A stretch of 52,699 nucleotides of DNA from Lentinus brumalis (Eukaryota > Basidiomycota > Agaricomycetes > Polyporales > Polyporaceae): NCBI GenBank assembly GCA_001792895.1, contig MARA01000084.1, positions 1-52,699 on the forward strand, in the 5' to 3' direction. Positions within the stretch are counted from its first letter, which is position 1; each line of letters opens with the position of its first letter. The position numbers and the translations under genes are program-made. Positions 22,172 through 32,203 of this stretch are shown piece by piece. The notes under the pieces were generated by a model. It had not been told where the DNA came from, ran no database searches, and was given only the letters and a program-made list of their open reading frames with translations.

Positions 22172-24787
22172 ACTGGAATGGGATGACGATTCAACGTCTT
22201 GGAATGTACTACCTGGTAGTGTAGCGCATTTGTGGCCGGCGAAGTCCACATTGTTTTCATATATGTCGAGATGCAACGCTTCTGCGGTGAGTGCCCGGCA
22301 TGGGTGCCCGGATGGGCGCCCGGATGGGTGCCCCGCAGCTGTCTGCCCGAGCGGTGCCCGTGATCACTGCCCGGACACCTGCCCGGGCCAGCTATAAACG
22401 GCATATTGTCTTCTTTTGACACTCGTACCACTTAAGCCCATCGTCAGGAAAGACGCACGGGAGCGAATTCTATGAGGACGCCATTGCTCCAGTAGGCACT
22501 CCAGAGCAACCAGGGCAACTGCACTAGTACTCTCCACTGCTTTCAACCCGACTGCCATAATGTGAGGAACAAGATATATTGCAGTGAGACTTGTACCACA
22601 AACGTACATCGTAACACCTTGAACTCATGCTTCTGCTTGCGACCAGCATTCTCGGTTATTGCTCCAGCCTTCGTGCGATCAAGTACAACTTTGTATGTTA
22701 CCCGTCGAATCCTCTGAGACACGGCTCACCCCTTTGGTGGCCGTAGAGGCTGCAAGCACTGTTGATACTGACACTACAGACTTAAGAGTGATCCCAGAGG
22801 TCTCGCAACACACCTGGGAGACGCAGAGCCCGGCCGCTGTCGCTCGAAGGGCGCAACACATGTTCGAATGAAGGTTCTGAAGCCGGGAGGGTGAGCGTGT
22901 CAGTTTCCTCGAGCCGGAAATTGAGACTGGCCGTCGCTGTAGTGGACTATCATTGCCGTTCAGCGGCTGACGAAGCCGCAAATCAAGTGTGTCAGTTGCC
23001 GGACCGGGGTCACACACGGAATAATAGAACAAACACCGCCGGTCAGAGCATTGCCAGTATTTCAATGGCGAGCAACAAAAGTGCTTTTCAAGGATGTCCT
23101 TCGGCATAATAGCCCTGCGGCCTTAATTCTTTGGCACAGTTTGCTCATTGGTACTGTTGAAATTGACACTCACCTGGTATGTTCTCGTAGTGGACACTGC
23201 GTACCCCATTCTCTCGCGCCCAGCTCATTCCGTTGAGTGCACAGACGAGGCGTAATTCTTGCCAGATGCAGGTGAAGCACGGTGGAGATGCGAGACGGAC
23301 GGCACGATGAACACGCTGGATGTGCTATTGGGGACCGCACGGGGTCCATCGTTGTATATGGCCGGCAGAAGGCGACGGATCTGCTCTCGAGGCGATTAGT
23401 ACCAAGACGGACGGGGGAATTGATACTCACAAGGTATGCCCGAGCTACGTTTTCACTTACGATCTCATAATGCTCAGCAACAATGCAGGGCGAGACTTTC
23501 ACAACCGGGACGCACACTACTGAACGTAGCCATGATATCATTGTCGGTAAATGACCTCCATATATGTCCGAGCTCCTATCGCCACGGCTAACCTTTGAGG
23601 TGACAAATGTGCCCATAATACAGCCTGACCTGTGCGTAGTCCCATGTAGCTTCACCCAAGCTGGTCACCGGCCCGCGCTGTTCAGGAAGTCTACCGCACA
23701 AGTTTACGTGGGCTGCTGCGGCTTCTCAGATGAGTATGCCTGCGCATTCGTTTCGCGTAGTCTTTCAGGCGGGAGCCCACTCCGTCGCTGGACATTACAG
23801 ACAGAAAAGGCACGTTTCCGATTAACAGGCAGATGGGTAGCCAGGAGAGTTCCTGCGCGGCGGGACAGTTTTCGTTCTGGGAAGGTACGTATGCCCATTA
23901 GTATCCTTTTCTGACGGTGTCTTACATGTATTCACCGAGGCAAATGCGGCTGACATGCTCATGGACTTCGAACCCTGCAGGTTTACGAGCTCGTTGACCA
24001 GAGCTGACGTCTCAAGAAATGACCCGGTATCTCGGTGCACAGGCTGTCACCTCGAATGAGGTCACGGAGGGGTTTGAGACCGTCGTCCGTGGCCGTGGAC
24101 GCATGTCTGGTTAGATCGTTTAGACAATAGAAGAGACACAGACGTAGACATAGACATAGCATAGACATCGACGTCACTGGTCAGATCTTTAGACGATACC
24201 CTGTTGTACTGTTGGATCCCTTCAAAGTATTCAAACAGAAATATTCCAAATGTGACGCACACTCGTCATGGTACAGAGTCTCAGGTGAGCGGCCATTCAC
24301 ATTCCAAAAACTGATCTCTGTTGTCGTTCTGATCGGCACGTCCAACAAGCACAGGACTTCAAAACTGAATGCACTGGGGCTCTACTCTAGCTCACGCAGG
24401 TGAAGGTGAATGGCCTGCAGCCGGTGGGTTCGAACTGCTCGTACTGGCAAATATCGACCTCTGGCGAATCACTTCGTGGCTACCAGGAAGGGATATCATG
24501 CCATGTCGAGCTCCACGATCGCCGTCAACGTGGGATTCGGAGAGCACATTGCATCTGGACGTCCTCATGGTACCGTGCCAAGAGGGATTTGCGAGAGGAG
24601 ATGCCGAAGACCAGATCCCACACTCAGGTCGTCCCCAATGCCGAACTCGTTCTCATAGGTATCTGCTAGCACGTATTGCTATGAGAGCTCAGACATCCAG
24701 CCAACTACTACTCTCCAAGGTCCATTGACTGCTCGCCGCTATCGTCACCACCGTTCTCATCCGCAATAGATTCTCCGTCAGCTGCCG
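22172..24787. other. no recognisable gene; TGCCCG cluster at 22286-22390
   Basis: No convincing gene in about 2.6 kb. At 22286-22390 seven TGCCCG-containing words occur within about 100 bp (GTGCCCGGCATGGGTGCCCG and similar). Between 22.4 and 25.0 kb the hexamer is nearly absent, the longest gap inside the element. A small ACATAGACATAG simple repeat lies near 24140-24170. Confidence 0.45.
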
Positions 24788-27700
24788 TCAACCCCGTAGT
24801 TGGAGTGTACTGGCTGCACTCGGCAGCATTGAAGGAGGGTGCTGAAGGAGGGTGCGCACTGAGGGGATTGGAGTGCTCATGACTGTCCTCTGGTTCAGTA
24901 CCGTACGCGCCGTTGGATGTAGGGGGACGGGTTTGTTTGGTGAATTGGACACCATAGAGTGCTCGGGACTGTCCGCCGGTCGTGATTCTAGCCCATCCGG
25001 TTGCTTGACATCATTTACGCCATTCGATGGAGGGGGGAGGGACTCACTCGGCGCACCGGGCAGATTGGAATGCCCGAGAGCGGTGCCCGGATTGGCCGGC
25101 TGAACTGGCTCCGCTGGCTGCTTGCCGCCGTCCGATGCCGGAAAAACTTCCTCTTCAAGTTGCCCGACGTCGTTCGAGCCATCCTGTACAGGGGGGACCG
25201 ACTCACTCCGTGCACCGGGCAGATTGGAGTGCCCGTGGGTGGCGCCCGGATTGGCCGCCCGGACTGGCTCCACTGGCTGCTTGCCGCCGTCCGTTGCCAA
25301 TGAGACTTGCTCTTCCGGTTGCCCGACGTTGTTCGAGCGATCCGGTATGGGGGGACGGAGTCACTCCGTACGCCGGGCAGGTCGGAGTGCCCGTGAGTGG
25401 CGCCCGGATTGGCCGCCCGGCCTGGCTCCACAAGCTGCTTGCCGCCGTCCGTTGCCGATGAGACTTGCTCTTCCAGGTGCCCGACGTTGTTCGAGCTATC
25501 CGGTATGCGGGGGACGGAGTCACTCCGTGCTCCGGGCAGGTTGGAGTGCCCGTGAGTGGCGCCCGGATTGGCCGCCTGAACCGGCTCTGCTGGCTGCTGG
25601 GCATTGTCCATGATAGGACCTGTGGGGAGACCGGATTCGTTTTGAAGACCGGGCAGAGTATCAGAGTGTCCGTCCATGACAGCATGTTCCGCAGACTTGA
25701 CGGACGCAGCTGGTTGCACGACGCTACCCGGGCCATGTGCTGGAGAGAGCTGTGGCCTGCTTGTCGAATCGTGTGAATCGTCAGAGTGCCCGCAACTCGC
25801 CCGGGTGTCCAGCGCAGCGGCTGGAGCCTCGCTGAGGATGCCCGACTGTGCGTTCCCATTCCCATCTGCGTCCGAGCCACTGCTGGCTCCTTTTGCTACT
25901 CCTGACTGGTTGCCTGGTACGGAGGGTGGACTGGGAGGGGATACACCGAATAGGCTCCTTGGCAAGAAGCTTTCGGCGCCCAGCACCTCTACGAACATAT
26001 GCTGCGAGTCTGAGGACGGCATAGAGCGCGTGCCTCTCTCGATGGTGGCAGGGCGGTCTAGAGCATCGTCGGTGCTGATGGGATGGTCTGCTAAACCATC
26101 TGACAATTCGGCGGTGGGCGTGTCCGTCCGAAGGGTCCCTCCATCTGCCTGGGATAGAGGAGGCTCGGAGAGATCTGCGATTTGTACGCCGCGAGCCAAT
26201 GGACCAGTATTGACATTGCCCGGGACCATGACACAAGTTGCCGCAGTCCCGGACGTGCCTGAGACAGGCCCAATAGAACCTGACTGGTCCATATTCAGGT
26301 ACATGAAGGCACGATGAAGAGCACAGGGGTGACAGAGTGCGCACCTCCCACAGGGCTGCCAGTCCCTGCTGCTGCCGCAGCGCGTTGACGACAGCCTTCA
26401 ATTCCGTGATGTCATTTGCCTGCTGTTGTAGCTTCGCCATGGCATCTGCGAGTCGTAGTGTCAGGGCTTCGTTATCGGCGATCGCCCGGCGTGTGCATGC
26501 TCGAAGCTCCTCAACGTCCCGCACCGACTTCTGTTGCCCACGGCCGAGGGAATCCTCCAGCTTCGTCACCGCATCCCAGAGGGAGGACGTCTGCCCTTCA
26601 ATGTACTCGAAATTGATGTTTACGCGGCGATCAGCCTCCTCACGGGTCATTCTCTGGTCGAGATGCTGTATCGCCAGTGGGACCGAGCCATGAAAGTCGA
26701 AACTCAGGTCGACGTCAGGAGTGAAGTCTTCTGCGGTCCATGCCTGATTGTCGGAGGCCTCGTCATTGGCAGCCTCATCGTCTCCGCTGGCTTGGGAGGA
26801 TTTCCAAACCGCGGAGAGCCGTTCTCGAAGGCCGAGTTGCTTTTCTAAGGAGGGCATGTCACGCCAGGACACTGGATGATCAGCTGTGTAGCCCAGGACG
26901 AAACACGAAGAGCGCATACCTGTTGGGGGTGGGACCCTCATTGCGCCGCTGTATTGATGTAGTAGCCGCTTCGGTGCAGACTTGGTCCGAGACTGAGCGG
27001 GGGATGTATTGGTCGTGTGGTCGCGCTGCTTGCCAGCCTTAGAGCGCCCGCGGGCACGCTTTTTGAGGTTCTTCTTCGGCCCATGCCCCGCGACCTCTGC
27101 CGGCTCCTCCATGTCAACGTCCGTGGAGTCATGCTCACCGGCCGGAACCACGAGGGTGGTGCGCTGCTTGGAGCGCGTGCGCATGGCTGCAGCTTGACTG
27201 CCCGGGTCTTGCACTGCCCGGCGGACCTTGACATCCTCGTCGCTCATGTTGTCATCAGTCTCCTCCCAATCATCAGCGCCCTCCTCATCCTCGCCACTCT
27301 CATGACCGTCATTGTGACTGCTATCTCCACTGCTAATGACCTCGTCGGACACAGGAGACTGCCTCTTGCCCGAGGCTGTCTTCCTGCGTTTCGGCGGCGG
27401 AGCGGAGGGAGTGTGCGCTCTAGACGCCTCACGTTCAGTGTCGGGGGTTGGAGCCAGGAAGGTCGCACGTTTTGATTGCGTTGAACGGGGCTTGTACATG
27501 CGGGCTGCACCGCCCGGCGCCCAGAACGAGGGTTTGAGTGCTTTCAGCTTGTCCGTAAACCAGACAGGGACGCTGAACGCAGGGTTGTCGGCATACTGAG
27601 CGTCGATGGATGTCGCAGGGTGAGGTGCAGTTGGGTCTGCCTTGCGCTGGAAGTCATACAGGATGTAGACCCGCTGTTCCTTCGTCCAGCCTGAGCCGCC

Positions 27701-29039
27701 GCCATCGACCGGGACCAGGGAGCACTGTCGCTTGCCATTCGTGCAGTGGTTGCACTGTGCACCATGGAGGAAGTTGACGCGACAGATGAGGCCCCTCTTC
27801 TCGCAGTCCGAGCAGAGGATGGTCTGGGGGGCATGTCAGCAAACGGTTACTCCCGTAATGGACCGCGACGACCAACCATGGGTACCCAATGATCAACTAC
27901 ATCGTCTCCACTGAAATCGAACGTCTGCGGATACGGCCCGGGGCCTTCCTTAGGCGGACTGGAGCTCTTCACTCTCGTCACGGACCTGGTGTGGGTGCCC
28001 GGGGCGTCCTCATGCGGGGTGCCCGTCTCCGCAGAAACTCTCTTCTTGGCCCCCTTGTCCGATTGCGACGACCTAGCTGGCTTCGTGAACCTGCCTGGAG
28101 CGGAGTCCAAGGGATTGTTGCGGACGTGCTGCCCGCCGGCGACCATTTTGCCCGGACTGAAGCTCTGCGCTCTTGCCGCGGATTTACTGCGGGTGCCCGG
28201 TGCGTGCTCATTCAGGATATTGGCCCCTGCAGCGACTCGCGTCTTGGCCGCAGTTTCTGACACCGGCGGTCTGGCTGGCTTCGGTAGCCCGCCCGACACG
28301 GGAGTCAAGGGACGGCTGCTGACATCCTGGCCGGCACCGCGCTTCTTGCCCGTTGGTGCCTGTGGTTGTTTGTGGTGTTCGGGGCGGTCGTGCATGGGGG
28401 TATGATCTGTCGATGGTGTGCCGGACATCGCAGCTTTGGACGCCGACCGGGTGCGTATGCCGGGTGCCTCGCCAGTCGATGGTACCAAAGCAGGAGGTGT
28501 GTTCCCGCGCTGGACTGAGGCGGCACGGCTGCGCGGAGGCACAGGCTTAAAAGCCGTGTCAGCACCAGATGCTTGTGTCACCTCGGAAGGTGCAGGAGGA
28601 GGTGGAGGGGCGAATTCTATACATTCACGTCAGGCACTGCAGCAATGTGACTATGCGGGACATGATACGCACCTTCAGCATCCCACCATCCTCCATCGAC
28701 GGGCTGAAAGCGGTAGTTGACATCAGCACTGAAATTGCTGAATGCCCGAGGAGCGCAGTCAGGATCCAGGGCATCGACATCATATCCGCGCTGGGCAGTG
28801 TACGCCGCATTATGTTCGACTAGGAACGCAAGGACGAAGGGAGGGACAACCGTATCGCGTCCTTCAACTTTCCTGATTGTCCCTCGGAGGGCCAAGATGT
28901 CCTGCCAGAACTTTTGTTCCCAGCTAGCACGGGCAGGGTGGTTGTTTGCGGGCCGGGCAGTCCAGGCCGACTGGAGACGGGCAGATCGGTCGTAGAGGGC
29001 CTGTATGGTGATAGCGTGTTGTTGGGCAGGTGGATCCAT
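24788..29039 (-). CDS. Zn2Cys6 coiled-coil protein (copy B), last exon frameshifted
   Basis: Exons 28673-29039, 27877-28616, 26345-27823 and a last exon from 26283 join in frame. Domains in order: an N-terminal region (TAWTARP-like SAWTARPANNHPARASWEQK, ending PVDGGWWDAEG); a basic, Ser/Pro-rich linker; FSGDDVVDHWVPM; then a Gal4-type cluster with spacing C-x2-C-x6-C-x9-C-x2-C-x6-C (CSDCEKRGLIC, CNHCTNGKRQC); SGWTKEQRVYILYDFQRK; long acidic/basic disordered stretches; and a coiled coil (HLDQRMTREEADRRVNINFE to ELKAVVNALRQQQG). The last exon holds four 159-bp repeats. A 1-nt deletion near 25345 moves the frame, after which the same peptide repeat resumes and ends at 24788. The cluster suggests DNA binding, though it sits mid-protein. 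The role is unknown. A paralogue lies at 32204-35000. Confidence 0.7.
25030..25640. repeat. 159-bp tandem repeat in gene B
   Basis: Comparable TGCCCG positions fall at 25071, 25230, 25388 and 25547, giving steps of 159, 158 and 159 bp. The 158-bp step marks a single missing base. Each unit encodes ANPGATHGHSNLPGARSESV or a close variant. Confidence 0.85.
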
Positions 29040-29549
29040 GGCAGTAGACAGTTGTAGAGATATGTAGCTAACCCAGTAAGTGTTCAGCAGCAAGACGGAG
29101 AGATCTGGCAACGCGTTGAGCAACAACACGTCGACCATCAATACGTCACGTGACCGCAAAAAACAAGATCGCGCGAACGACTCACTCTCTTGGTTCGGTA
29201 TACTTAGCACCTACTCACTGGAGGCTCAGTAGGTTACCTATCCCGAGATCCAGCAACTGCATACTTACATGCCTACCCTCCAGGTCTGGCTAGTACCCTC
29301 GCACCCAGCCCCTCAAAGCTCGGGGCAATGGCAGTAAGCGCTGCGTTGAGGGCACAGTTGCTTTTCCGTGTTCACTTCTATTACAGAAACACGTCAGATT
29401 TTCTAATCTCGATGCAGACGAGACCGACGAAGACATCGAGCAATCGTCAGGCTCCCCAATGCCGGTGTCGCCATTACTGCCGGTAGAAGGCAAGCGGGTT
29501 TGCGCAACCGGTCTCTTTACACAGTGCTGACAATCTGTTCGGCACACAG
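29040..29549. promoter_or_regulatory. divergent intergenic region of genes B and A-prime
   Basis: This separates the leftward gene B start (29039) from the secure exon of A-prime. It may contain a small first exon of A-prime: an ATG at about 29459 opens MPVSPLLPVEG, followed by a branch-like GCTGAC and the acceptor CACACAG at 29549. Not resolved. Confidence 0.35.
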
Positions 29550-30427
29550 ATCTCTCTAGCGCACAGCTTTGCATCCCGACCAGCCCCATTGGCATGAGTG
29601 GGTTAGTGCCTGCGAGTCCGATTGCAACTGGAGGAACGCCCTTCGCCCCCATCCCATCGAGTCCTCTCGGATTCAGTATGCCAATGGCCGGTAATCCCGA
29701 CGGTCGGACGCAGACCATTCCTACCAGTCCTATCGGTTTCCCCGTCAACCTGCCCAGACAGCTGCCCGGCCAAGCGGAGGTGCCTGCGATGCCTCCTGCA
29801 TCAGCGGCTACTTTGCCATCCAATCGTCTTCATTCAATACAGACCGCAACCGGGGATACACCGCACGGCGCCCAGCGCAAGCCCACCCCCAGTCAGGCCA
29901 GGTCCAGGGCAAAACGAGCCAATGACCGCCCGACACGACTGCCCGACACGACTGCCCGGCCCCATCGTCAGAGTGCCCGGTTACGCGATGCTAGCCTCCC
30001 TCCTCCTGCCGTCGGCAGTACATCTTCTTCTATGGACATTACGAGGAATGAAGACTCCGGCAGTACGTCTCGGTGGCCTTCTGCTCCCGCTCGCACCCAG
30101 AGATTGGCAGAACAAGACGCCTCTTCAACCGCTGAAGGCGTACCTGGACCGGATGCGCCCGATGTTCGCATGCTGGATACCACTCCAACGGTGGATGCCG
30201 GCGTGCTCGTAGGGGAGTACGACCACTCTCTCTTCCGCATGGCAGCGAACGTCACTCAGTTCGGCGGGGAGCGTCTGGCCTACCTGCGTGGCGAACGCCG
30301 GGCATGGAGGGATGTGCGCGCTGCAGCTCAGAAATTGCAGGGAACTGCATCCTTGCGAGAGATCGGGATGTGGGCAATGTACAATGACTTCCTGTACGAG
30401 GTTGGAGAGCAGTGGTACCCGGACTAG
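29550..30427 (+). CDS. SPIG-repeat protein with conserved C-terminal domain (copy A-prime)
   Basis: Paralogue of the gene at 9111-10652 but on the other strand and shorter. After an acceptor at 29549 the frame reads QLCIPTSPIGMSGLVPASPI, with further SSPLG and TSPIG motifs but without the 138-bp tandem repeats. A Ser/Pro/Arg-rich middle follows. The last 70 residues contain YDHSLFRMAANVTQFGGERL, WAMYNDFLYEVG and a terminal EQWYPD, aligning along the whole C-terminus of copy A. An internal ATG at 29594 is the first in this exon; the true start probably lies in an upstream exon. Shared C-terminus and shared SPIG peptide imply duplication within, or repeated capture by, the element. Function unknown. 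Confidence 0.6.
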
Positions 30428-31991
30428 CCGCAGTGATCACTATGGTTTATCGTATGAATGGACCATGGCTTTCGTCTTCTTATTTGTAATGTGCGCATCT
30501 CTGCATGCGCATGCTCACATTTCGTTTTCTGCGTTTGTATGCAGGTGGAGAATTGATAGGGTATATACGTCCCTCGAGATACCAAAACCATATTGACTCG
30601 CAATTACCTGGAACCCTCCACCGGGCAATCTATTCAGTCTTTCGGGCCGATGATCTGTGCGGGTCTGCCTGAAGAGCTATCGCACCTTGTTTTCCCTATC
30701 GAAGAATTGGAGCTTGATCAGGTAATAATCGATAACACGACCAGATTCATGCTGCGATACTTCGGGTGGTGCAATGTATCCCGCCCGTGCATCCATGTCC
30801 CAACCTACCCACTGCACGGATGCAGATCTAATGGCATGCAGGGTGCGGGTGATGCCCGTAAAGCTTCAGGAACCTCATGAAAATGCTAATCGCTGGTGAC
30901 TTTGCGATATATCAAATTTATGTAGCTCAGCAGTAACCAGACAGTCAGACGAATCTAATAGTGATCACGCACCTGCCCGGCAGCTGGGCTGAGACTGTCT
31001 GTTTTTGATGGCAGGTTTTTTGAGTGCTTCCGTTGCACTCGCCTCGGGCCTCTACCATGTGCGCTGGGTAAACTCCCTTATGATGCGCTACATGCTTACC
31101 CGGCTCCTAGTGCCCGGCACTAGTGCCCGGAATGGATTGCCCGGTAGCGCTGCGCGAATCAACCGTGCGGTGCCCGCACCCTCAGGCAGCACTGCTCACT
31201 TGCTCCAGACATTGTCCGTGCATGCGGTGCAGCTCTCATCTATCTCATACTAGTAGCACGGGTATGGATGGCGTATTGCCGGGACAGAGAGGACCTTGGA
31301 GAGGGGCCGATTGAAGGAGTTATAAGCACAGGGCAAGGGCGAGCACCAGGCCTCCCGGTAAAGCATGCTCACCTGCCTCTAACTCTGTCGACTACAGTCT
31401 ACGCTTCCGACCCCGTACTTGTTTATTGGTTGGTTTGAGGGGTCCTGGATGGGCTCATAGACAAGAAATCCATTCGAGCCATGGATCTCCTCGTTGACGA
31501 AGCCGGGGTCGATGGTGTCCTCTACTGCAGAGGCATCCAGTAATACCATCCAAGGTACTCACTAACCGCTACATGAATTGCAATGTTAGCATGCTTGTAG
31601 CGCTAAGTGTAACGATGTCGAGCCTACTGTCTTAGGTCAGGCCTCTCGATGAGCAGGGTGCTCACGTCCGGGTGACGCATAGCGAGCAGTTAATACTCCT
31701 CGTGGAGTGTCGCAGGTAGAAATCTGTGGCTGCAAACGAGAACGAGTAGTTCAAGAGGTGTATAGCATAGATGAAGGTAGTTACCTGTCATGGCAGAGCT
31801 TGGTGTCAATGCGTAGCTGCACAGGGAGGTGGGTCGTCACATCGGGAATGAGCCGATTGTCCTAAGAGCAGTCGCCCGCTGGGTATGCACGTAGTTAAGG
31901 TGGGCAGTTGGAATGTTCCCAATCACCTGGATCAGCCGGGATACAGTGGGTGTGGGCGACGGTGAGCAGTGCCCGATCAGTGCCCGGTCAG
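30428..31991. other. no recognisable gene
   Basis: No supported gene. TGCCCG recurs, including AGTGCCCGGCACTAGTGCCC near 31110. Short open frames on both strands lack motifs. Confidence 0.45.
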
Positions 31992-32089
31992 TGCCCGGGG
32001 AGCAGTGCCCGGGGAGCAGTGCCCGGGGAGCAGTGCCCGGGGAGCAGTGCCCGGGGAGCAGTGCCCGGGGAGCAGTGCCCGGGTCCAGT
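31992..32089. repeat. 14-bp tandem repeat built on TGCCCGGG
   Basis: TGCCCGGGGAGCAG starts at 31992, 32006, 32020, 32034, 32048, 32062 and 32076, seven perfect or near-perfect units. Two further TGCCCG copies precede it at 31970 and 31981, and one inverted copy follows. It lies just past the 3' end of gene B-prime. Confidence 0.9.
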
Positions 32090-32203
32090 CCGGGCACAAA
32101 CATGTTTTGAGAAGACTGCCTGCGTTGCAACCCTATATACTATTGTACATTAGCTATGACTGTTTATCGCTATCCCGGCTGCTGCCTGAACCTGAATGGC
32201 GTC

